DNA of 64,000 nucleotides from Telmatactis stephensoni (taxonomy: Eukaryota; Cnidaria; Anthozoa; Actiniaria; Isophelliidae), in assembly GCA_029948255.1 (NCBI GenBank), contig JALIZF010001692.1:496001-560000 (forward strand), written 5' to 3'. The first letter of the stretch is position 1; every line of letters starts with the position of its first letter. The notes under the pieces are model-generated. The model searched no databases. It saw nothing but the letters and a program-made list of their open reading frames with translations, and was not told where the DNA came from. Below are positions 12,139-26,300 of this stretch, piece by piece. Both the position numbers and the translations under genes were made by a program.

Positions 12139-15100
12139 TCACTGCCCGAGAAGTTTTAACAATAAAGTTTCTTGATCTCCTTTCAGACAGTCTTTGACTT
12201 CACTTGCTAACGACTTGCTGTACTTTTCTTGAAAAGTGGACTTGATCTCCACAAGGTCAATCTATTGAACATCAAAGATTATTTAGTAAAGACAGAATGG
12301 AATGGAAATATGAACTCTTATTAGGAAAAAGGTCGAAAAGAGAATGAAAGGTGAGAGGGGGGGGGGTCGAAGGAGTCCACGGAACTCCCCTTGAAGGTTT
12401 AATTTTTTTTAGGTAATAGAAATACGTCTTATAGAAATGTTATAAGTTTTGCGTTGTATGGTGTTGTTATAGCTTGGTTTTGACGTCGTATTATATACAA
12501 AGTTGGGTTTAAGAAACGGAACCCTCCTTTGAAAAATCCTGGATCCACTTTTTATTTTAGTTAGTTTATTCCCATGGGTCTTGCTTGAAAAGAAGGCTAT
12601 CCCTGTATACGCCTGTATGCGCCTTTTATCAGGAAGCTGAGCGGTTTCAAGTAATTGGAAACTGGACTATTGTCGACGCTTACCCTCGCTCTCTTTCACC
12701 TTTTTGACCGACAATATTTATTGAAATAGGCGCACATGGATTCAAAGAAGGAATCCCATAAAACCTTGCGCGAATATCGTGTCGTTAAGGAGAGGGGCCT
12801 GGAGACTACAAGTATGTAAATTAACGTCAACTTACTTCGGATCTTGTAATGATAATTCGAGAGACTGTAGTGCTGCTTGTAACTATTCCAGTCAAAGCGT
12901 CATGTAAAGATTCAGCAAAATATTCTGGAGGAGATCTTATACACGTTACTGCAACAGAATGTATGATAAGATATGTGAATAAATGATGCACACTTTGGTT
13001 GGTTTTTCGCGCTCTGATTGGCCGAGAACCGTGTGTGATTCCAGTACACAGACACAGATGACGTCAATGAATCTTACGCGCGCTCTGATTGGTTGAAATG
13101 TTTTCGATGAATATTATATAAAACAAATAGATTCCTTTTCCGTGGGTCTGTACTCTAATAAATGTACGGAAGACAGGGAAATGTGGTGCGAACAACAGTC
13201 ACTTTTTTGTTTTCATTACATTTTGACGTCATCTGTGCATCTATTAGAGTACAGAAGCACGGAAAAATGGAATCTATTTGGTAATTACAAAATGCGCTTT
13301 TGACATCCTGATTGGTTAGTTGATTTCAAAATCCATTGTATAGCGTACAGTGATGCGTTATTTCCTAATTTCGATTATCATATCGACACACGCGCTCTGA
13401 TTCGTAAGTTGATTTCTAATAATAATTTGATTGCCCAGCTCTACCACAAGTCACGAAGGCAGAGCTATAATGTGGAATACGGGCTCGGGCGAGTATATTG
13501 TTAAATAATAACTAACGCTAAAATATCTTGATAATCGACCGTTGTCATGGTTACCTAGAGTTTTTATTGCTTTATGGAAATCCCCATCCAGTTCCTCATC
13601 TATAGAATCAACGATGTCTTTCTTCGATACCTGAAGATAATCAAGTTTTCTATTAATTTTACTTTATCGGATTCAATAAACAAACTCACTGAATTGCGTA
13701 GTGAAGCAGATTGCACATTAGCGGAGAAGGTACGGCACGGCCTTACGGTATGGTCTTACGTACTGTTCCGTACGTACGGTTACAGTGTAGCTACAGTAGA
13801 TAATCTTACGTACATCAGTTTCCGTATTTGCACTGAAAATTGCTGTCGATCAACTTACATTTTGATAAGCTTGGAATATTGCCTTCAGCTGAACAGGACT
13901 TCGCGTTGTTAAGACATTGATAAACATAGATTCATCGGTGCCCCATTTCTTCTCGCCTGCCTATAACCATGGAAACAACTGTTAAGTACGCCATAAATAG
14001 TAGCCATAGCAACAATTGTTAGCTTCATCAGGAGGGGATGTATCACAAAAGTACAGGGTTATACCTCATAGAGTTTCTCGGCATCATTATATGCTGCGTC
14101 TTCATCAAAACTGTCTGTGTCGAGTCGTTTCCCCTGTGAAGTTAACCCAAAATAAATTACATTAAACTACCTCTAATTTCAAAATCTTTTTGTCCACCTT
14201 CGAGAGGTGTCTACTTTCAAGAGGTGTCTGTTTTACAGAGGTGTCTACTTTCCAGAGGTGTCTGCTTTACAGAGGTGTCTACTTTCAAGAGGTGTCTGCT
14301 TTACAAAGGTGCCCTCCTTAAACGGCTGCTTGTCTTCCTTTGATAGGTGTCTGCTTAAGAGATTTCCACCTTAAACTACTGATTGCCTTTGAAATGTGTC
14401 CACTTCACAGTGCATGGTGTGTGTTCCAATGGAGTTCACTGCAGTCAAACTGAGTCCATCGTACTTCAAAGCTCCACATCGTTCAAATACTTAATAATGT
14501 GTGCTTTTCACACGTAGTCAGTATTTGAGGCTGGGTATAGTAACTTTCTTATTACAAAGTAGTAACGCGGAATCGAACTAAACTCGTCCTCACCTCTAGT
14601 AGGGCAGTAAGTAAAGCGCAGAAGTCTCCACTTGTTTCGTCTTGTATAACTTCTTTCAAATCTTTTCCAAAATTTGTTTTGTATTGCTTGTTGATTTCTT
14701 GAATTTCCTACAAGAGCGTATACAAAATATAAAATCAATCAAATTAAAACTCTTATTAAAAAGTAATTATTCTTTGTTTCTCATAATATTGCAAAAGTAT
14801 GTCTAGTGCTCGTGATGTTGTGTACTTTGCAAAAACCCTCTATTTCGAGCACAATCCCTTTCCTTTGGATCATTTCCGGTAATCACTATATCTCGAAACT
14901 TTATCGAGCCGTTCAGTACTGCTACGATGCGCGATATTTTGCAACATTGCACGCACATCCTCTAAGACTCAAAGTGACGTCGACCGACATATCTCTCTTT
15001 TCCTAGCCTCCTCCATAGGCAACTCCTTTTCTTTCTCTTGGGCTCCCTGTTGCAAAGATGAGAGACTGGGGGCGAGCAAAAAAGGATAAGGGGGAGGGGG

Positions 15101-17365
15101 TAACGGGGAAAGAAGAAACAAAAGAACTCTTCCCAAATTCTCGCCTCCAGTCTTCGCTCTTCCGGTTAGATCTCACAGGAAACCCAATAAAGGAAAGGAG
15201 TAGCCTGTGGAGTAGCCTACTGTTTTCCCTTACCTGCCTTCGCCCCTCTAACTTCCCAGACGATCGTTTATGCTCTAGGATCCCTCTGAGTATGTTGGTA
15301 CACGACATAATTTATTCATTCGTTCCTCGCGCTTTTCGCGGTGCGGAGGGTGAAGGGAAGAGAAAGAAGGGAATGCCTCTTTCTCCATCCTTCTTTCCTC
15401 CCTCCCTGCTCCCCCCAAAAGCGCAGGATGTTCGTTGACATGTGTTGTTGGGTTCTTATTCATGTTGTTCACACGAGTTTTTGCATATAAAACGCCTTTG
15501 GCAAACACTTCTCTATCAGCAATGCAATATAAGTTACTGATTTTCAACTTAACGTTACCTTCGACGAACGAGAGCAAAGTATCTCGATCAATACACCCTC
15601 TTGAGTTCCAAGACCCTAGAATACAAATCAATTAAAACACAATATTGATCACTATTGAATACAACTAGATATGATATGACGATATGATTTATAGATGAAC
15701 TCCATTTGACCGTGCGCTAGTCCCCTCTTCAGGACGGACGTTTTCTCCCTGGTCCCAAAGACATGTACTGCACAGTTCCCATGAGTTCCTATGGAGTTCA
15801 CTAAGATCGCCGTAATAGTTTCAGTATATAGAATTTCTTACCTTCATAGAAGCATTGAGTGAGTTAGCATCGTACACTGCGGGCGAGGACATCAGGCCTA
15901 CTATCGATTCTTCAAATTTACCACCGAGTTCAGATTTAAGCTCGTCTATAAGATCCTACAAAACACGACGAATATGTTGAGAGATTTAGCTGAGAACTGA
16001 AAAACCGGCCGACTGCTGCAGTGCGTTAAGAAATATCCCATGCTTAGCGTGTGTCCAGCTAGGAGCAAGGATAGCACAGTTGGTTAGTGCGCGGCTTTCG
16101 GTGCGAGGGGTCCCGAGTTCGATTCCCAGTGACTTCACATCCTTGTTTCGACTTCTTTCCTTTCCGTGTAGCTTTAAGTAGCTTTAAATACCCTTAAGAC
16201 GGAGCACTGATGGAGAGAGGGGAGTAAAACGATTGCACCGTCGACCTCAAGTTTATTAGTCAAGTTGTGAGTATTACGAGCTACCGACGTAAAATAAGAA
16301 CTCTTTCCCTTTTTACCTTTTACAGATACAGATACGATGGTACGCTGGGAAGGGTTGTTTAGCACGAAGGAAGCGGAAAGCACTTACTTTATCATACTGT
16401 TGTTTATAGCTTGTTATCATTTCTTGTCTTTGAGAAGAATTACAGGAACTCAATACACTGATGATTTCTTCTTCGTCACTTCCTGGAGGACGTGAAATGT
16501 TTTAGATGGACATCAACGCCTAAAGAATCTTATTTACGCCCGTCCGTACATTCATTCATTCAATCATCCATCCATCTCTTCATTTGAAAGTTCAGTCAGT
16601 CTTTCGTTCATTCAATCATTCATTTATTCTTTATTCATTCATTCACTTACTCACTCAATCCCTCACTCGCTCACTCATTCACTCATCCATTCATATATTC
16701 ATTCATTTATTGATAAGTTCATTCATTCATTCATCCATTCATTCATTTAATCATTCGCTCGTTCGTACACTCATTCATCCATTCATCCATTCATTCATTC
16801 ATTCAATCATTCATTCATTCATAAGTTCTTCAATCATTTATTCTCCCATCCGTTCACCCATTCCTTCGTTTGTTGGTTAGTGTGTTCTATTCAGTTGGCC
16901 GTTCGTTCGTTCGTTCGTTATAATTCGTATGTTCGTTCAATTCTTATTGACTATTTAGCAATTTAAGTGAGTCATTAAGTGTCAATTCTAATTGACTATT
17001 TAGCAATTTAAGTGAGTCATTAAGTGTCTAGCTTACCAAATCCTTTCATGGCTTTTTTCAATTTTTCCGCTTCCTTTTTAGCATCAAAATTCTTGGCAGC
17101 AACCACAGTCCCGTGATATTTGACCTAAAAACAAAAACACAAAACTAAGAAGACAAATAATATTCCCTTTCCCCTAAAAACACCCAGATACCTACCTTTG
17201 GTATATTAATTTTAGGTCGTTCCTTTTTCTCGCCATTTTCTGAACTCTCTCTGTCGTTCCTTTGGTAATTGTTGTTATCATCTGTTTTTGATTGTTCTTC
17301 GCGGTTTCTGACAGTAACTCTCGGTTTTTCATTATTTTGGGATGTCTTCTTTCTTTGGCTTTTAT
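12139..17365 (-). CDS. Annexin core 6 (exons 60-70), C-terminal and most canonical
   Basis: Exons: 17196-17365, 17037-17124, 16388-16482, 15842-15955, 15559-15615, 14594-14707, 14065-14133, 13859-13960, 13555-13630, 12836-12948, 12139-12261. The first exon is a 57-residue Asn/Arg/Glu-rich linker. Repeat 1 is classic animal annexin: GTVVAAKNFDAKKEAEKL then MKGFGSDEEEIISVLSS. Repeat 2: GLGTQEGVLIEILCSRS with DETSGD. Repeat 3: KKWGTDESMFINVLTTRS with EELDGD. Repeat 4: TGIVTSSTTVSRIIITRSE, GxGT lost, then DLVEIKSTFQEKYSKSL and GDQETLLLKLLGQ before TGA. Repeat 2 here fuses the 34 and 80 bp exons into 114 bp, a loss not seen in the other cores. Its repeat 1 exon pattern (88+95) also differs, so this core may be the oldest or an independently joined annexin. 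Confidence 0.87.
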
Positions 17366-20300
17366 CTGTAAAATGTTCACATTAAGCGGATACCAATGCA
17401 ATGGGCCGAAGAAAAGTGTCCAGAGGTAACATAGAAATGTCCGTTTTATAGAGGTTTCATTTATAAGGAAATGTATGGAAATTCCAGTTGTCGGGAAATA
17501 GAGACTTGTCCGTTATAAAGAGGTGTTCGTATTATGGAGTTGTCCGTTAAGTGAGATTCTAGTGTATTTAGTATATTCACATTAGACACTTCCTATTTTT
17601 GGGCCGTAAAAATATTTGGACCAAACTATGTAGTTCTGCGTATGTTGCTTAAGTTGGCTTCCGTATTTTGCCGTATGGTCACTACAATCGCTCAAAAATG
17701 TGTTCAAGTATCACAAGGATTACATGAAAACCACACTAACTAGTTATCTCGATGGCAGATCGAGAAAGGTGCAATCCGTATATCTCGAAGCGTCTTCTAT
17801 ATGATCGACTGAGATCGCTGTGATCATGCACTGAACACATTTTGAAGCGCGCGATCGCAGGGAACACATGCAAACTAAGATTTAATCTTGCGCTTATGCT
17901 TCTCTCGCTAGAATAAACCAGACTCTATACCTTTTAGTTTGTACAAGATAATCTTCTTAAGGTCCTCGCTACACCTTTTGTCCACTTCAAAGTACAGTTT
18001 TGGGTCATGGCAAGAATTGTACGAAGTTTCGATGGCTTTTAACTTCTCCTAGAGAGCAAATGAGGCAAAGTGAAAATCTGTAGCAGCTCCCCAAGTACAG
18101 TATTGTTGATATGCGTTACAGTTCAACTGCAATGCTTAGCAGTCTTGACGAAATCCAATGTAGTACACAGTTACAACTCGATTTTGATCAGAATTACAAT
18201 GAAGACTTACACTGACCTGGTCAGCCCCAGCAATAATCCTTGCTACTGTACTACTATCACCATCTTGTAAAGCACTGTACAACTTATCAGCCTGTGTCTT
18301 ACTGTCATCCTGTACACACGACAATAACATCACTAAACCATCACGTAAATCACCGTCCATCTCGTCTTTAATAGAATCCTGCAGCTCTACTCCTGCTAGT
18401 TTCTCGTACTCAGCCATCATGGCTTGGAGGTGAGCGTTACTTCTGGTGGTCAGAATCTCGATGAACTTGTCTTCGTCGGTGCCCCACTTCTTGACGCCTG
18501 CCTCGTATAGCGTTGACGCGTCTTTGCGCGCTTGTTCTTGGTTCACCTTTGTAGACTCATTACGAGTTCCCTACAGGAAGTTAAATGTTTGAATCAAAAC
18601 TGAGTGCAGGTTTTTAATACTGTGCATTCGCATGCGCCAGATTTCGCGGGCTTTTTCGCGGCCGTGTGTTGACCACAGGAAGCCCACGAAATATCTATTC
18701 CAATATATTTTTCGTATTGTTACCATTTCAGAGTGTTTAATCTCATTGTGTATATTAAATTTAAAATAAGCAAACATATACCAAAAGGTATCGTAAAATC
18801 TTTATTTTAGCCACTTTTTTTAAAATAAATCTGATAAATTCTGTTCGGGTTTCCTGTGGTCTTAATATTAACTTTGGCAGTGAATGGTGGCTCGCGGCCA
18901 AGTATTTGGGTGGCTTTTGAGTGATATGAAATTGAGGAAAGGGAGAGGGCTATAAAGTCCACGTAAAAAGAACATAAACAGTTCTCACCTTCATTAAAGC
19001 TGTCAACAAGTTCTCAAAATCTCCATTTGTTTCCGACTTGACATCTTGCTCCAAAGATCGACTGTATTCTGACAGATAACCATTATAATGTATATTAAGA
19101 TATATATTATCGAGGAATTATGGTAAGCACCTTTTAGGGTAGGAAGAATTGAATATCAGAGGATTTCAAACCCCTACAGTCATACATCTGTACGGAAGAG
19201 ACTACGTTGATGTAATATATTCATAAAGATATAATACAAAACACATAATACAATAGAACGAAACACAATAGAAAACAATAGTTTTTTTGAATACATTGAA
19301 TACACATCTGTACAGACAACTATATGCGTTAGGTAGATTCCATTCCAGATTCTATTCCAGATTTCATTCCAGATTCCATTTTTCCGTGCGTCTGTACTCT
19401 ATATAACGGACGCTCTGATTGGTTAGAATACTTCAATAAAAAAGTACATTCTATTTGGCCGTGCCTCTGTACTCTAATTGTTACACAGAGGACGTCTGGA
19501 CCAGTCCCAGAAAGCCCGACTAGCGCTCAGTAATTCAGGATTAAAATGAATCCTGGATATTAGGATAATTGGGCTTTCATGATTTGGGCCAGAATGCGGT
19601 GAGAACATAGTCATGTTACTCGACTTTGTCTAATAGTGTTTTATTACATTCTGACATCATCAGTGCATCTATTAGAGTACAGACGCATGGAAAAATGAAA
19701 TCAGTTTAATATTATTATTATTATTATTATTATTATTTTCTTACTATTCTGGTATTCTTTCTTGATTGCTGCCATTTCCTAGAGAAAACAAAAATTTGAG
19801 GAATTTAGAAATTTGGTGTATATAAGTATCTTGGGTTTTCTACGTATTGCATATTCCAGCATTCCAAATCCGAATCTTGATACTTTATTTTAACATAGCT
19901 ATAATATAACGAGTGCTCTGATTGGTTAATTAACGTGCGCGCGTGCGTGCAAAACGCTGTCGTAATCAGTCGCGGGTTCTAAGCAGCAAAAGCTTATAGT
20001 TGCACGCTCATGCACTTCGCTCGCTCTAAAAGTGTTGACATCAAGGGTTTGTAGTAAAGAGAAGTATTAAGACTGCTCACAGATTCAAGTAAACAGGATC
20101 CAGAATATATTTTGCTCTTCGAAAAGTTTTTTTTTCTCAATATGATTAGGCCTGCAAAGCATCATGGATAGATATGACGTCATATTTGACTTACTTCATT
20201 TGTTTTCGTGCAAAGAACTTCAATCAGTTGAACCTCGTGAGTTCCAACTCCCTGGTAGAAAAAATACACGTTAAAATTGTCGTCTCTTACAGTTAAAGGA

Positions 20301-23300
20301 AAAATAGGATCACGCATACACCTAATGGCGGACACTAGTGACAGCAGAGAGCATGAAAGCGAGGCATCGAGGTCCACAATTCATGTTAAAGTTTATCTGT
20401 AGGAAATCTGTCGCTAATTTTGTCTTGCCAGTGTTTTTCTTTACCCTACATAGAAATAAGCCTTGATATATGATGTTTTGGTTTTGTTTTACTCTACTGA
20501 TTGTCACCGCTGTCGCCATTTTGGAATAAGGTGTATAAACACTTGTAGTCTCAGCAGCCGTTATTAGTCTTGGTCCCATTCCCCAGCGCGGTCCATTCCC
20601 CGAGTCATATATGGAGCGCAGGGGAATGAGAGCGAGACTAATAACGTCTGCGAAGGAGACTAAAACACTTCACTTGCATCCCAGTTTCTGGTACATAGAT
20701 ATTTAGCAATTCTTCATTCACCACCCTAGTTTAAGAGAGCTAACCGATCTTTAGGCATTGATACGCTAAGTGACAATGTTTCACGGACAAACCAGGCCAT
20801 ATAGGTTAAAAGAACAGTTTGCAAAGCAGCAGTAGGCAGTCTTATGTGTCGCGTCTATTATGAGAGTTTATAACAAATGATAACAACTCGTGGAATACCT
20901 TCATAGCGTAGTATAAGGACCTTGCATCTGCCTGAGATCGTGGTAGAAGCATAACGGTGACAGCTTCATGGATATCATCGTCGATCTTGGAATCGAGTTC
21001 TTCCACCAAATTCTAGAAAATGATAGCAAAGTGTGACTCATAGAGTTGTGTGTAAGTATTTTGATTATGGACAGCACTGTTATGCTTCATCTTGTTCATC
21101 ATAATTGTTAACTCCATCAGTCCTTAATTATCACTGATCATCGTTTTCATCAACACTACTCGCTCTTATTCATCATCATCATCGTCGTCGACGTCATCAT
21201 CGCTATTAACATTATTCCTGGTCATCACCACCATCATCAGTCCAGTAATATAATCATTTTTGCAACATTATCAACATTTGTTTTATAATCCTAATAATCC
21301 TAATCATCATCACCATCATAAGTAATGATTCTGATATTCTTTATGTCCATCTGACCTTGTTATATCGTTTACAGTAATCGTCATTCAGCTTCTTGATCTT
21401 GTTTTCATCTGTCGCGTTTTTGACAATAATTTCTGTTGTTTTCTTTTTGTCATTCTCTGCAAGAAAATGTATCTTTCTTTACTACAATACTTTTAAAGAA
21501 AGAGGTATTAAGCTAGAAAATAGATATTGACATACTTTTGTAGACTGAACTAAAAATACTATCTTTCTCTCAAAAATAAGCGCCGTCTTCACAGAAACGG
21601 TTTTGTTTTATGTAAATGTAAACGACTAAAACGTTCTTCGTCCACACGATCGTTTCACTTCGTTTTTGCCTGTCCACACGAGAACGATAAAAACGCTGTA
21701 AAAACTACCTCGTGGATCCTGGGCACTAATGAACATGCGCAGTTACTATATTGGCGGCCATTTTTCCTAGCGTTTTCGAAAATAGCCGTTTACGACTGTC
21801 CACACGAAAACGATCGATGAGCGTTTACGAAAATAGTCACTTTGAAGTGCATTTTCAAAAATGAGCGTTTACAGTGAAAACGAAGAGCATTTTCGTGTAG
21901 ACGAAACATGCAAATGATCAAAACTTTAGGCGTTTACACGCCAAATCGTTTCCGTTTGGACAGGACCTAAGTCTGCGTTTCCGTTTGGACAGGACCTGAG
22001 TCTGCGTTTCCGTTTGGACAGGACCTGGGTCTGCGTTTCCGTGTGAACAGGGCCTAAATTCACTGGATCATTAACGTGGGACGAAACATCTTGTTAACTT
22101 ATTAGTGGCCTACTCTCTCAATCCCTGAGCTCTTTTTCAAATTATCTATATTTATAAATTAATTCAGGAAATTGTTTTTACTGTCAATAGCTTTGTAGAG
22201 CAGTAAGTAGTCTTCCTCCTTGGTTTTGGCCCCTTCTTTTTCAGCAGCGCCTGTAGTAATCTTGGGCTGCGGTTTCTTGTCGTTCTTTGATGCGTTGGAT
22301 TGTTTCTTGCTGCCAGCCTGCAAACATATGTTTAGGAGTTAGAATAATAATGAGAGATTAAATATACTTGTATAGGGCAAAATGTCTTTTGAATCTCAAA
22401 CCTTTTGCTGTGGTTTTTCTTTTTCCTGCTTTTTATCTGTAGAAACAGCATGAAACATTCTATAAGAAACTGAATGTAAAAAAATTGGACTAGGAGAACT
22501 TATGAACACTCGATATTTTGAACTATTTACATGAGCAAATGCAAATACAAGCCCAACGTACGTGTGAACTTGAGAAACCCAAGTGCAGTTAAAGACGCAA
22601 GGAAAGGGAAATCGTTCATTCTGTAATCGCGCTTGCGTTTGTGTTTGCACATGACTTTTATAGTGTGAATCTTGGCTTGCGCAAACGCCATCTTGTCTTT
22701 GAAAGCATCTCAAGTGCACATGCGTATCTACTTAATCCGTGCATTTCCGTTCCATGTGTGAACAATGCTTGAACTTGCATTTGCATTCACGTTTGTATTT
22801 GCGTCCCTTGTGTAAACCAGGCTCTATAGCTAGGATAACGGGGTCTTGTCTGAAAAGTGCTCACCTTTGAGTTTGTGTAAGATGATTTTCTTAAGGTTCT
22901 CGCTACACTTTTTGTTGACTTCAAAGTAAAGCTTTGGCTTGTAAGGACTATTGTAAGCTGCTTCAATTTCTGAAACTTTTGCCTATAAAGACAAATGACA
23001 AGAACTATGTTAAATGACTCTTCTTGGAGAGTTTTTCAACCGAAGTTAAACTTCTACTTCATTATCTTAAGCGAAAAGTCTTGAAAGATCATAACACGCG
23101 AATGGATCACGTCAGGGAATGTTGCTCGAATTGATAGATTGTGTTTGCCTGCGTATTGCATAGGTACTGGTTTGTTCTCCCGAATATGTGTTGATTTGAT
23201 TGGCTCTCAGCAAGGGTATTTCCCTTTTTTCCTTGAGCATATCCTGTAACTGATTGAACTAGAGTATATGCTCTGGCTAGCAGCTGAGTCATGTGATCTG

Positions 23301-26300
23301 TAGGGCAGCTGACACAGACAATTGGTACATATACTTTTTGTTCAACTGCGATGTTTAGCAGTCTTGACGAAATCCAATGTAGTAGTATACAGTTACAACT
23401 CGATTTTGGTCAGAATTACAATGATGAATTACACTGACCTGGTCAGCCCCAGCAATAATCCTTGCTACTGTACTAGTATCACCATCTTGTAAAGCACTGT
23501 ACAACTTATCAGCCTGTGTCTTACTGTCATCCTGTACACACGACAATAACATCACTAAACCATCACGTAAATCACCGTCCATTTCGTCTTTAATAGAATC
23601 CTGCAGCTCTACTCCTGCTAGTTTCTCGTACTCAGCCATCATGGCTTGGAGGTGAGCATTACTTCTGGTGGTCAGAATCTCGATGAACTTGTCTTCGTCG
23701 GTGCCCCACTTCTTGACTCCTGCCTCGTACAGAGAAGCTGCGTCTTTGTGAGCAAGATCGTCATCTACTTTTTCAGATTCGTCGCGTTTGGCCTTAAGTA
23801 TGAAAGATTTGTTAAGTGATTTTAGTACAATTAAAGAGTCTCATTGCAGGGGCCCTAGTATAGAACTATGAGGCACTCCTTCTTAGAATACTTTCAGTTA
23901 ATCCATCAAAAACTTCTTTCCCACCTGTATCTCCCTTAACTTGCAGTGATTTTAATACAAATGAATAGTCCTTTGGGTCAGCCCGAGTATAGAACCACGT
24001 GGCACACCATTTTAGAACACCTTCAGTAAAATTAAATCCACCAAAAGCTTCTCATTGTCCCCACTGGTGTCTCCCTTTAATACTTTAAAGTAAAGCCCAA
24101 TTATAGAACCATGAGGCACTCCATTTTATAATACCTTTAGTAAATCCATCAAAAGCTTTTCAAATTCTCTACTGGTATCTGCCTTAATGTCCTCTTCCAG
24201 AGAACGTCCATATTCTACAGTCAAAACAGCATATACCGAATTAAATACGTATACTGCACTTAATATTCATGAGGCCCTCACGATAAGGTCCAGCTAACCG
24301 CGTTGGTTCTACTTTTAGAACCTTATTGTAGGGACCCCATACAAGGAAGTATTTCGTGCCCGTTTTTAAACTGGTCTTAAAAATATACTCCATGCAGTCC
24401 AGCTAAGTGGTCTGTCTGTCTGTCTGTCTGTCTGTATGTCTGTCTGTCTGTGGTCTATGTTCTGTCTGTCGGTCGGTCGGGTTGTTTTTTTTAGAAAAAT
24501 GAAGCTGCACTCACGTTTTCGGTACTCTGAAGAGATTCCTCGTATTTCCTGTAATTTGAAAAAATTATATAAGACTGATCTTCCCTAAGGTGCTGACGAA
24601 TGACAAGCAGAGTACTGGTAAAGCTAGTAATCCGTGAGAGAAAAGGTGGAATTGTAAGTTGGCGTCGGAGGAAGGAGGACGAGAAGAATCCATGTTTGTT
24701 TCATGGGGTAAAGACTTGGTATTCCTACCTGATTAGTCCTGGTACAAAGAATTTCTATCAACAGAGACTCTTTGGTGCCAATACCCTGAAAGAGATCAAT
24801 ATACAGTTAGCCATCATAAGGCGTGGTTACCACTAGTGACGCAAGCACGAGCGGAAACACTTGCGGAAAAGTCGGGTACACTTGTCTGCTTGTATGAATT
24901 TCCAGATTTACTGACTTGATCAGTGGAATAAATAATGACTAATATTGATTTAAATTGACTTTCATTGAGGGAGATTTCGGAATTATTCTAAACTGGATTT
25001 TTCAAGTAAGACGTACCTTCATGGCATAAAACAGCGTTCTTGCGTCAGCTTGAGAAGTTGGTAGAACCATGGCCGTGACTGCTTCGTGAACGTCGTCGTC
25101 CATTTTGGAGTCCAATTGTTCAATCAAATCCTACGTAAACACAGAACATCAGTACACTGGATGACAGATTGTTATCGATAACGGTGATAATTATGGAGAT
25201 TACGATATAAGGATAAAGGAACAGTAACCGGTACCGTGATAGTGACCGTGACCGTGACAGTGACCGAGACTGTGACCGTGACTGTGACAGTGACCGTGAT
25301 AGTGACCGTAACAGTGACCGTGACAGTGACCATGACAGTGACCGTGTCAGTGCCATAATGTCTATAAAAAACATTCGATATTCCTGCCATAAACGTGCCG
25401 TGGAGTACATAGCCGTGCCATGTTCACGAAAACTGTCGTTATGGTGGTGATGGTGGTGGTGGTGGTATTCTTACTAATTTTTATGATGATAATGACAAGT
25501 CGTGTAGTGACCAGAAATTAAGTTAATTGGATCAATGATGTCGATTCATGATGTGAATAGCGATGATATGATGATGATGATGTTGACGATGAAGATGATG
25601 ATAGCCAAAATGTAAACAATATTAATTATGATCAGAACATCCACATTTTCTTACCTCTTCGTGTTGTTTCTGGTAATCTTCAGCAAGTTTCTTCATTTTA
25701 CTTTTTTCCGTCGCATTAGACAGCACTATTTCATTAATTGTCTTTTTATCTGTCTCTAAAAACAAATAAAGGACGAGGGTAATATTATTATATGAATTAC
25801 CGTAATACGACCATCCCCTCCCCCCTCAACACTAACAAATAGCAAAGAAATGACTTTGTAAACGTTACCATATGTCTAATAGAAAGAACAAAATACTGAT
25901 GTTCCCTGTTGACGGTCGGGGAAGGGGGTTGGTTGACCCATAGCTATGCTATCTGTTAATATCGTATAATAAGCTCTCGATAGATGCATGCTGTATTTTT
26001 TCATAGCCATATCGGCAGCCTTAGCTTCATGCTAGCAATCAGCTCCCCAATAAGCATACGACTGCAACTTCTACGAATTTTAATTTCTACGATTTTTAGT
26101 GCATCTTGGGTTCAGGATGATAGTTGGCTCCAAACCAGGGGATTGCAATTGGCTTTTGGAAGTTGCAGATCTTCAACATTCTCTTGGCGAACGTTGCAGT
26201 TAAGGGCGGTCGGTACTGTTATTTACATAACATTTCTGCACCACAGAATTTGCAGTAGAAGTGGTCGACGGTACACTAATGGCATTAGTCGTAGTTTTCA

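Noticed and set aside
13000..13300. CRISPR-like or regulatory repeat array
   Set aside because: The repeats are the inverted ends of a short DNA element and scattered CGCGCTCTGATTGG text, with no regular spacer pattern.
16063..16165. A functional tRNA gene
   Set aside because: The box motifs fit, but the acceptor stem does not pair and the cloverleaf is incomplete; a SINE remnant is more likely.
18136..18546. A start codon at 18,546 giving a separate small annexin
   Set aside because: The codon there is GTG inside the exon; the frame continues upstream to a clean acceptor at 18,570 in the expected phase.
25172..25410. Val-Thr and Arg-Ser-Leu repeat frames on the minus strand
   Set aside because: Artefacts of the GTGACC/GTGACA hexanucleotide array in an intron.
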